This document shows positions 5,770 to 11,806 of a stretch of DNA of 11,806 bases, piece by piece. The notes under the pieces are model-generated. The model saw only the letters and a program-made list of their open reading frames with translations, had not been told where the DNA came from and did not search any database. A program made the translations under genes and the position numbers. Every line of letters starts with the position of its first letter. Position 1 is the stretch's first letter. This DNA comes from an uncultured delta proteobacterium (lineage in GTDB: Bacteria; UBA10199; GCA-002796325; 1-14-0-20-49-13). The DNA is taken from positions 1 through 11,806 of the forward strand of contig CAIPVD010000277.1 in NCBI GenBank assembly GCA_903868375.1. The letters run 5' to 3'.

Positions 5770-6792
5770 CTAGTACTTTAAATGCATTACTTCTCTTACC
5801 TTTTCCATGGTCGTTTCCGCAAGAATTTTCGCCACCTCCGACCCACTTTTTGCGATCTCCCAGACCTGTTCAGGATGCTTAGCTATCTCCGCCCGCTTCT
5901 CGCGTATCGGATCCCAGAAAGCGTCCATACCTTCAAGCAGTTTCTTTTTGCAATCTACGCAACCAATTTTAGCTGTGCGGCAACCATCTTCACACCATGC
6001 GCAAACTTCCGCCGACGAATAGAGTTTATGATAATCATGAATGATGCAAACCTCCGGATGTCCCGGATCTTCGCGGCGCTTTCTTGCCGGATCGGTTATC
6101 GCCGGCATAATTTTCTTTCGCACTTCTTCTTTTGTATCGTAGATATAGATGCAATTGTTATAGCTCTTGCTCATCTTTCTGCCGTCCAGGCCCGGCACCT
6201 TCGGCGTCTGCGTTAGTAACGGCTTTGGCTCGACAAAGACCTCCTTCTTGTAAAGAAAGTTGAAGCGACGGACGACCTCGCGCGAAAGTTCAATATGCGC
6301 AACCTGATCTTCGCCAACCGGAACCCTGTTCGCATTATAGGCGATAATATCCGCGGTCATGAGCATTGGATATCCTAAGAATCCATAGGTGGAAAGATCC
6401 CTATCTGTTAGCTGCTGGCGTATCTCTTTGTAGCTTGGAACGCGTTCGAGCCAAGAGAGCGGCGTCATCATGGATAATAATAGATGAAGCTCCGCATGAA
6501 CTTTAAGCCAAGATTGAACGAAGAACGTACATTTCTTGGGATCTAAACCGCACGCTAGCCAATCGATAAGCATATTCTCGGCGTTACCGCGAATATCTTT
6601 GGGATCGGCATAATCGGTAGTTAAACAGTGCCAGTCGGCCACGAAGAATAGGCATTCGTAATCGTTCTGAAGTTTCACCCAGTTTTGGAGCGCGCCGTGA
6701 TAGTTCCCCAAATGAAGGCGTCCGGTCGGACGCATACCACTCAATACTCGTTCGATGGTTCGATGGTTCGATGGTTCTTTCGGTTTATTCAT
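5770..6792 (-). CDS. trpS: Tryptophanyl-tRNA synthetase with a probable [4Fe-4S] cysteine motif
   Basis: A class I synthetase that charges tRNA-Trp in the cytoplasm. The HIGH-type motif lies in GMRPTGRLHLGNYHGAL and the KMSKS motif in GLDGRKMSKSYNN (residues 206-210). The central TrpRS features are present (LGYPMLMTADIIAYNANRVPVGEDQ). Numbered from the chosen start, C249, C271, C278 and C281 give C-x21-C-x6-C-x2-C, nearly the C-x22-C-x6-C-x2-C that binds a [4Fe-4S] cluster in Thermotoga maritima TrpRS; C264 and C267 lie between. I chose the ATG at 6792 because AAGGA sits 5 bases ahead; the ATG at 6798 would place it with no spacer. An 8-base tandem repeat lies in the first codons. The gene follows the M50 protease gene by 8 bases and leads into scpA. 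Confidence 0.95.
   Translation of the reverse strand: MNKPKEPSNHRTIERVLSGMRPTGRLHLGNYHGALQNWVKLQNDYECLFFVADWHCLTTDYADPKDIRGNAENMLIDWLACGLDPKKCTFFVQSWLKVHAELHLLLSMMTPLSWLERVPSYKEIRQQLTDRDLSTYGFLGYPMLMTADIIAYNANRVPVGEDQVAHIELSREVVRRFNFLYKKEVFVEPKPLLTQTPKVPGLDGRKMSKSYNNCIYIYDTKEEVRKKIMPAITDPARKRREDPGHPEVCIIHDYHKLYSSAEVCAWCEDGCRTAKIGCVDCKKKLLEGMDAFWDPIREKRAEIAKHPEQVWEIAKSGSEVAKILAETTMEKVREVMHLKY
6750..6777 (-). repeat. 8-base tandem repeat (3.5 copies) in the 5' end of trpS
   Basis: The plus strand reads TTCGATGG three times in a row (6751-6774) with a leading G and a trailing TTC. On the minus strand it encodes part of KEPSNHRTIERV, before the conserved RVLSGMRPTG. The unit is not a multiple of three, so any change of one copy would shift the reading frame between the ATG and the catalytic domain. 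Confidence 0.85.
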
Positions 6793-6800
6793 AAGCATCC

Positions 6801-7463
6801 TTACATCGGTAATAAAAAGTTAGCTGCTAATTTAACAGGAATGAATATCACACGCAAGAGTCCGGTCGCAAACAATATCAATAATAAAAATATGCTCTGC
6901 CTGGCAAAACGATCGTAAACCTCGACTGCGCGCTCCGGCAAAAGGCCGCGAAGCACCCCGCCGCCGTCGAGCGGATATATCGGTATGAGATTGAAGACCG
7001 CCAGCGCAAGATTTAGCATTACGCCCATATGGCAGATCGTAAAAATAGCGGAGGCCGCCGTTGCATATATTCCATCAAGGTTAATCACATTCAAATATTC
7101 GATCAGGAACATTTCCAAACGTCCGACGAATGCAAAGCATAAGGCCAATATCAGATTGCTGAACGGGCCAAACGCCGCTATATAAACCTCATCTTTCCTG
7201 GGATCCCGCAAGTTCATGGGATTCACAGGAACCGGTTTTCCCCAGCCAATGAGCGGCGCGCCTGTAAGAATCGCAACGATCGGAAGCAGCACGGTTCCTA
7301 TCATATCTAGATGAGGAATTGGATTGAGCGTTACCCTACCCAAAAGCCTTGCGGTAGGATCGCCGAACTTATTCGCCATCCAGCCATGAGCAGCCTCGTG
7401 GCATGAAAGCGAAAATAGAAGTACGGGATAGAATAACAGCAAAAATGGTAATCGTTCCGCCAT
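6801..7463 (-). CDS. Site-2 protease-type zinc metalloprotease, M50 family, membrane
   Basis: An intramembrane zinc protease that cleaves membrane-embedded substrates; the substrate here is unknown. The zinc site is HEAAH (residues 22-26, HExxH) in the first membrane segment, with the third ligand likely D166 in NLIPIYPLDGGGVLRGLLP (158-176). About five hydrophobic segments are visible (roughly 6-21, 53-70, 93-119, 134-163 and 189-215). The length of 220 residues fits the short M50B subgroup without PDZ or CBS domains, so it is not an RseP-type sigma regulator. The ATG at 7463 follows the previous stop by 10 bases with no clear Shine-Dalgarno sequence. It sits directly ahead of trpS, a neighbourhood seen in deltaproteobacteria. 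No sigma or anti-sigma gene is nearby to suggest a target. Confidence 0.92.
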   Translation of the reverse strand: MAERLPFLLLFYPVLLFSLSCHEAAHGWMANKFGDPTARLLGRVTLNPIPHLDMIGTVLLPIVAILTGAPLIGWGKPVPVNPMNLRDPRKDEVYIAAFGPFSNLILALCFAFVGRLEMFLIEYLNVINLDGIYATAASAIFTICHMGVMLNLALAVFNLIPIYPLDGGGVLRGLLPERAVEVYDRFARQSIFLLLILFATGLLRVIFIPVKLAANFLLPM

Positions 7464-7473
7464 AATCAGGTTT

Positions 7474-8508
7474 TTACAATATCGCGGCCAGGTTGACGTT
7501 ATCTTTTATCAACCGCCCCAAGAGTTCGATATTGTCCGTATCGTCTTTCGATAGCAGCGGCTCGATATTGTCTATCTGCTTCGCAATCTGGAACGTATCG
7601 TTAGGTACCAGGAACATCGGAATATTCTTTTCTCCCGCCCGTGAAATAAGGTTCGCCGGAGGCAAAAGATTGTTCGTAAGCACGATGCCGACCGCATTCG
7701 TCTCAATTGCGGTCACTATCATGTCGCTTCTGTCACCGCTGGTTATGATGAGCTTATTCTCTTTCTTGAAGAGCGGGCTGTTGATGGCGATGTTCGCGGA
7801 CATGGCTCCCACAAAGACATTTTCGACCAGATTGTTCATGCCGCCTTCGCCGGTTATCACCTTTGCAAACAGGCGCTCCGCGATATGTCCGACCGTTAAA
7901 TGTGCCAATTCATGAGTGTACGGAATGACACCAAGCAACGGCACGCCCATCTTGGCAATGCTGTCGAAGTGCGTATGTTTGAATTCTTCAACATCACGAA
8001 CGCTGTTAATGATCACGCCAACGAGTTTCACCTCGGAGGTCTTCACGAATCGGCTTAAGAAAGCGATATCGTCGGCAATTATTCCGTCTTCGCCGCCGAC
8101 CACTAGGACAAGCTTTGCATCCATCGAACGAGCTACCGTCATAGAATCGAGATTGACAGATGCTCCGTAAGCAAGTTCCGGGCCGCCTTCGATAAAGAGC
8201 GCATCTTTATCGCGCCCAGTTCTCTCTGAAATATCTTTAAGCCGCTCTTTCGTGCCGGCTTCGTCGTACATATATTTAAGCTTGGCGTGTTCGAACCCGA
8301 TGGTTATGTCTTCCGGGTTCTCCTTAAGATCGAAGATGTCCGTGATAAGAGCGGAATCGTAATCCCAAAGCCGTTTCTTTTTATAAAGGAGCCTGTCGCC
8401 GAAAGGTTTCATGTAGCCGATCTTTTTACCGGCTGCCTTCGCGAGCCCAACTATCACGCTCGTTTTGCCTACGCTCTTTCTCATCGATGCAACGACTATT
8501 TTGTTCAT
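7474..8508 (-). CDS. BioD-like P-loop and DRTGG domain protein (phosphotransacetylase N-terminal-like)
   Basis: Residues 1-205 form a P-loop NTPase fold like dethiobiotin synthetase: IVVASMRKSVGKTSVIVGLAKA at the N-terminus, IEGGPELAYGASVNLDS (106-122), then VKLVGVIINSV and GVPLLGVIPYT. Residues about 207-318 form a DRTGG domain (LIITSGDRSDMIVTAIET, then GIVLTNNLLPP). This pair occurs at the N-terminus of many phosphotransacetylases, where it is thought to be regulatory, and as stand-alone proteins. The catalytic phosphotransacetylase domain is absent. The P-loop is unusual: S8 stands where BioD and most P-loops have glycine, though GKT (14-16) is intact. The start at 8508 lies 15 bases after the acyl-CoA synthetase stop, with GGGGGT upstream as a weak RBS. 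The link to acetyl-CoA genes suggests a regulatory or sensing role, but biotin synthesis is unlikely. The exact function is unknown. Confidence 0.85.
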   Translation of the reverse strand: MNKIVVASMRKSVGKTSVIVGLAKAAGKKIGYMKPFGDRLLYKKKRLWDYDSALITDIFDLKENPEDITIGFEHAKLKYMYDEAGTKERLKDISERTGRDKDALFIEGGPELAYGASVNLDSMTVARSMDAKLVLVVGGEDGIIADDIAFLSRFVKTSEVKLVGVIINSVRDVEEFKHTHFDSIAKMGVPLLGVIPYTHELAHLTVGHIAERLFAKVITGEGGMNNLVENVFVGAMSANIAINSPLFKKENKLIITSGDRSDMIVTAIETNAVGIVLTNNLLPPANLISRAGEKNIPMFLVPNDTFQIAKQIDNIEPLLSKDDTDNIELLGRLIKDNVNLAAIL

Positions 8509-8523
8509 AATTGACCCCCGCCC

Positions 8524-10635
8524 TTATTTTTTAGTTATCAACACACGGACATCGACCGCCTTCACGCCTTCGCCAACGTCGTAAGCGAGCAGCGGGTTAA
8601 CTTCGATGTCGGTTATATTCTTGCACTTGCGAATTATCGTGGCAAGTTTGATTATCGTATCGACGACGCCTTCGACGTCTTTTCGTTTTTCCCCGCGCAC
8701 GCCGAGCAGCAGCGGATACGACTTGATATCTTTTATCATTGCATGCGCCTCGCGGCGGCCCAAGCTTGCCGCGCGGAACGAAACGTCTTTCATGACTTCG
8801 ACATAAACTCCGCCAAGCCCGCACATAACCGTTGGGCCGAAAGATTTATCGAGCCTTGCGCCTACGATCAGCTCCGTACCTTTGCGAACCATCTCGCAAA
8901 CTTCGATACCGTCGATGCGCGCCTTCGAATCGTATTGCCTGCAACTATGCATGATGGCCTGATAGGCATCGATGACTTCTGCTTTGTTCACAAGGTCCAG
9001 CGCCACGCCGCCGGCATCGCTCTTGTGCAGGATATCGCGCGAAACGACCTTCATGACCACGGGATAGCCGATCTCTTCGGCATATTTTATCGCTTCTTCG
9101 ATATGATGAGCGATTTTACTCTGCGGTAAAGTTATGCCCGCCGCCTTCATCACTATCTGTCCTTCGTGGGCAAGTAGGAACGACCTGTGGTCCGCCTGTG
9201 CGCTCGCCACAACTTTGTTAATAGCATCAACGTCTATTTCGACGTCTTCGGCATGTTCGACATCGGTCTTTAGATAATTATAGTAACGGTACATAGTGCC
9301 TAAGCATGCGACCGCTTCATAAACATCGGCAAACACGGGAACGTTCTCGTTCTTCATGTCAACGATACAATTTTCGACCTTTTCGCCGCCGAGCAGAGAG
9401 AAGACTATCGGCTTTTTGCCGGCCTGAAACGCCTTGAAATTCGATTTCGTTACTTTCGGCAAATTTTCCACGTCGAATGTTGCGGTTTCGCAATACAGCG
9501 CAATAACCGAATGGATGTTCGGGCTATTAAGACCCGCCTTTATGGCAGAATCGTAGAACGCAGAAGTCGCGCCGCCAGTTAGGTCGATCGGATTTTTTGT
9601 AGAACCGAAGTCGGGAGTTACCGGCGAAAAGATCCGCTTTAGCTCGTGCGTGTCATCGTACATCTTGATGCCATATTTTTCGCAAGCATCGGTTGCCATA
9701 ACGCCGACGCCGCCGCCGTTCGTGATAATAGCCGCGTTCTCACCAATAGGTAGCGGCGTGTTCGCGATGAACTTAGACCAATTAAGCGCTTCTTGAAGGC
9801 TTTCCGCGCGAAGGACTCCGCACTGGCGCATGATATCTTCGAACACTTCGTCAGCTCCTGCAAGAGAGCCGGTATGTGATGCCGCCGCCATCGCGCCGCG
9901 TTTCGATCGCCCCGATTTGATAACGATGACTGGTTTTAGGCGTGTTGCCTTCTTTAGCGCGCTAACAAAGCGCTCGCCATCCTGAACGCCTTCGATGTAC
10001 ATCATTATGACCTTTGTCCCCTCGTCGCCTACAAGGTATTCTAAAAGGTCGCTTTCGTTTATATCGGATTTGTTGCCGAGAGAGATAATGGCGGAGAGAC
10101 CGATATTTTCGACCGCCGTCTTGCCTATCATCGCAATTCCTAGAGCCCCGCTCTGCGTCATGATGGCAACGTTGCCGTGCCTTATCTCTTTGGGCCCGAA
10201 CGTTGCGTTGCAAGATACCTTTGCGGAGAACGTGCCAAAAATGTTTGGCCCCAGCACACGCATTCCATGTTCGCGCGCGAAGTTCACGATCTTCTTCTCG
10301 CCTTCTATATTGCCCGTTTCGGAAAAACCGGATGTGATTATTGATAAGAACTTAACGTTCTTTTTGGCGCACGTTTCTACCGCTTCGAACACGAACTTGG
10401 CGGGAACCACGATCACGGCTAGGTCCACTTCGCCAGGCACTTCTTCGACCGCCGAATACGCCTTGCGGCCTAAAATCTCTCCACCCTTTGGGTTGATAGG
10501 ATAGACGCCACCTTTGTAGCCGCTTGAAACGATATTATCCACAATGGCATAGCCGATCTTGCCCGGTGTGGCCGAAGCGCCGATAACTGCTACGCCTCGC
10601 GGTTCGAATAGGTATTTTATGTCTGGTGTGTTCAT
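8524..10635 (-). CDS. Acetyl/acyl-CoA synthetase, ADP-forming, fused alpha and beta subunits
   Basis: It interconverts acyl-CoA, ADP and phosphate with acid, CoA and ATP, in fermentation usually toward ATP. Domains in order: CoA-binding Rossmann fold (about 8-135, starting GVAVIGASATPGKIGYAI), two flavodoxin-like ligase domains (about 150-460, with AIMTQSGALGIAM), and a C-terminal ATP-grasp domain (about 485-703). The phospho-relay histidines are visible: H254 in AAASHTGSLAG and H537 in ILHKSDAGGVALD, the counterparts of the alpha and beta histidines of the archaeal enzyme. The alpha-beta fusion and 703 residues are usual for bacterial ACD. There is no GNAT domain fused to it, unlike the Pat acetyltransferase. 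The start overlaps the upstream gene's stop in an ATGA, so the two are translationally coupled. The preferred acyl group cannot be told. Confidence 0.94.
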   Translation of the reverse strand: MNTPDIKYLFEPRGVAVIGASATPGKIGYAIVDNIVSSGYKGGVYPINPKGGEILGRKAYSAVEEVPGEVDLAVIVVPAKFVFEAVETCAKKNVKFLSIITSGFSETGNIEGEKKIVNFAREHGMRVLGPNIFGTFSAKVSCNATFGPKEIRHGNVAIMTQSGALGIAMIGKTAVENIGLSAIISLGNKSDINESDLLEYLVGDEGTKVIMMYIEGVQDGERFVSALKKATRLKPVIVIKSGRSKRGAMAAASHTGSLAGADEVFEDIMRQCGVLRAESLQEALNWSKFIANTPLPIGENAAIITNGGGVGVMATDACEKYGIKMYDDTHELKRIFSPVTPDFGSTKNPIDLTGGATSAFYDSAIKAGLNSPNIHSVIALYCETATFDVENLPKVTKSNFKAFQAGKKPIVFSLLGGEKVENCIVDMKNENVPVFADVYEAVACLGTMYRYYNYLKTDVEHAEDVEIDVDAINKVVASAQADHRSFLLAHEGQIVMKAAGITLPQSKIAHHIEEAIKYAEEIGYPVVMKVVSRDILHKSDAGGVALDLVNKAEVIDAYQAIMHSCRQYDSKARIDGIEVCEMVRKGTELIVGARLDKSFGPTVMCGLGGVYVEVMKDVSFRAASLGRREAHAMIKDIKSYPLLLGVRGEKRKDVEGVVDTIIKLATIIRKCKNITDIEVNPLLAYDVGEGVKAVDVRVLITKK

Positions 10636-11806
10636 CTGAACATCATCTTAAGTTCGTAGACGCCTTCCGACCTTTTTTTGTCCATGTCAAAACCTGAACT
10701 CTCGAACAGATGCAACATCGGTTTATTGTCTAGCAAAACTTCTGCGGTGAAACCAAGGAGCCCCTGCTTCTTGGCAAGATAAGTTAAATAAGACAACAGC
10801 TCGTTGCCTATGCCTTTGTCCTGCTGTGAATCGACTACCGTAAACGCCACTTCTGCCGTATGCGTATTTTCATCTATACCATATTGGCCAAGCCCAACGA
10901 GTTCTTCGTTCTCTTCATTCTTGATAATGGCAAGAAGCATCGTTTCTTTTGTATAATCTATCACCACGAATTCCTGCAAACGCTCGTGCGGCATATCTTT
11001 TCTGGCCGATATAAAACGCTTGTAGATGCTTTCATCCGAAAGCGAATAGAAAAAATCTTTAAGTAGCGGCTCGTCGCTGATCTTCACCGGGCGCAGGAAA
11101 AGCTTTAGGCCCGATTTCGTCGTACGATAAGTTTCAAGATGTTCCGGATACTCGCCCTTCTTGCCCGGTATGAACGCCTGATCTTTATAGATAAGATTGC
11201 GCAGTTTCGCTTCCTGGATAAGCCATGGCCTGAACTTCGGATGGGCTATACCTATCAGTTCCATCGCACGTTCGCGAATGTTCTTCCCGTGCAGATAAGC
11301 GATGCCATATTCAGTTACTACGTAATGGATGTCGCCTCTGTTAAGCGTAACACCCGCACCTTCCCGCATGAACGGAACTACTTTAGAGACGCTGCCGTCA
11401 TCGGTCGTCGATTGCATGGCAAGTATCGTCATGCCGCCCTTGGAAAGCATTGCGCCGCGCATGAAATCCGCCTGCCCGCCGATACCGCTGTAGAAAGTTT
11501 TACCGATAGATTCCGCGGTCGATTGGCCGGTAAGGTCGATCTCCATCGCGGAATTTATCGCCACCATATTTACGTTCGCGGCGATTACCAGCTGGTTATT
11601 TGTGTAATCTATTCCCCTGAATTCAATCGTTGGATTATCGTGGATGAACGCGTAGGTTTCTTTGCTACCCATGCAGAAAGAGGCAATTGCTTTGCCTTTG
11701 TGGCGCGATTTTTTTGTGTTGTCTATAACGCCGGCCTTCATTAGTTCGACGATGCCGTCGCCCAAAAGTTCGGTGTGAATGCCTAAATTTTTCTTGTTCT
11801 TAAGGC
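10632..11806 (-). CDS. Acetyl-CoA hydrolase/CoA-transferase fused to a GNAT acetyltransferase (N-terminus outside window)
   Basis: The frame is open to the window edge; the codon at 11765 is TTG and internal, because conserved NLGIHTELLGDGIV runs across it. About 390 residues are visible and roughly 200 or more are missing. The first part is the C-terminal half of the acetyl-CoA hydrolase/4-hydroxybutyrate CoA-transferase family: GIHTE, which I believe carries the catalytic glutamate, then SGIGGQADFMRGA (11489-11451) and YVVTEYGIAYLHGKNIRERAMELI. From about 11114 to the stop there is a GNAT domain (RPVKISDEPLLKDFFYSLSD) with the acetyl-CoA loop QQDKGIGNELLSYL. The first half moves CoA between acids or hydrolyses acyl-CoA; the second should transfer acetyl groups, perhaps to protein lysines (inference). 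The stop overlaps the next gene's start (ATGA). Confidence 0.9.
   Translation of the reverse strand, partial: LKNKKNLGIHTELLGDGIVELMKAGVIDNTKKSRHKGKAIASFCMGSKETYAFIHDNPTIEFRGIDYTNNQLVIAANVNMVAINSAMEIDLTGQSTAESIGKTFYSGIGGQADFMRGAMLSKGGMTILAMQSTTDDGSVSKVVPFMREGAGVTLNRGDIHYVVTEYGIAYLHGKNIRERAMELIGIAHPKFRPWLIQEAKLRNLIYKDQAFIPGKKGEYPEHLETYRTTKSGLKLFLRPVKISDEPLLKDFFYSLSDESIYKRFISARKDMPHERLQEFVVIDYTKETMLLAIIKNEENEELVGLGQYGIDENTHTAEVAFTVVDSQQDKGIGNELLSYLTYLAKKQGLLGFTAEVLLDNKPMLHLFESSGFDMDKKRSEGVYELKMMFR

Noticed and set aside
11139..11744. 201-codon plus-strand open frame
   Set aside because: It lies fully opposite the conserved CoA-transferase coding region and shows no recognisable protein features.
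10632..11765. CoA-transferase-GNAT gene beginning at 11765
   Set aside because: The codon at 11765 is TTG inside a conserved stretch, and the frame stays open to the window edge, so the gene is partial and starts outside the window.

Overview
The window carries a bacterial chromosomal segment. Two genes lie on the plus strand at the left end and eleven on the minus strand fill the rest. The mix of a CxxCH-rich multiheme cytochrome, the order M50 protease-trpS-scpA-scpB-rluB, a fused ADP-forming acyl-CoA synthetase and a single-fold bacterial histone suggests an anaerobic or facultative member of the deltaproteobacterial lineages (Desulfobacterota, Bdellovibrionota, Myxococcota or a related candidate group). 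This placement is inference from gene content; there is no rRNA or other marker to fix it.

Left end, plus strand (1-1350): the C-terminal part of a multiheme c-type cytochrome made of repeated two-heme modules is followed by a complete monofunctional peptidoglycan glycosyltransferase (mtgA). A bidirectional hairpin terminator at 1357-1390 closes this strand against the convergent minus-strand genes.

Minus strand, 3186 down to 1410: a soluble coiled-coil protein that I do not recognise, then a Gdx/SugE-type guanidinium exporter of the small multidrug resistance family, then a 60-residue histone-fold protein with a strong ribosome binding site, a possible promoter of its own and the hairpin terminator just downstream. 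A 250-base intergenic region (3187-3436) with small hairpins and a plausible promoter separates this group from the next.

Minus strand, 11806 down to 3437: eight closely spaced or overlapping genes read as one operon-like run. First come three acyl-CoA metabolism genes: an acetyl-CoA hydrolase/CoA-transferase fused to a GNAT acetyltransferase (cut by the window edge), a fused alpha-beta ADP-forming acyl-CoA synthetase, and a BioD-like/DRTGG protein resembling the N-terminal part of some phosphotransacetylases. Then follow an M50 site-2-type membrane protease, tryptophanyl-tRNA synthetase with a probable [4Fe-4S] cysteine motif, the condensin partners ScpA and ScpB, and an RluB-type pseudouridine synthase. 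The first three could interconvert acyl-CoA, free acid and ATP, possibly with acetylation control. The last five are a housekeeping block.

The most noteworthy items are the bacterial histone, the iron-sulfur-type TrpRS, an 8-base tandem repeat inside the start of trpS, the CoA-transferase-GNAT/ACD/DRTGG cluster and the unrecognised coiled-coil protein. I saw no tRNA, rRNA, CRISPR array, insertion sequence or phage gene.
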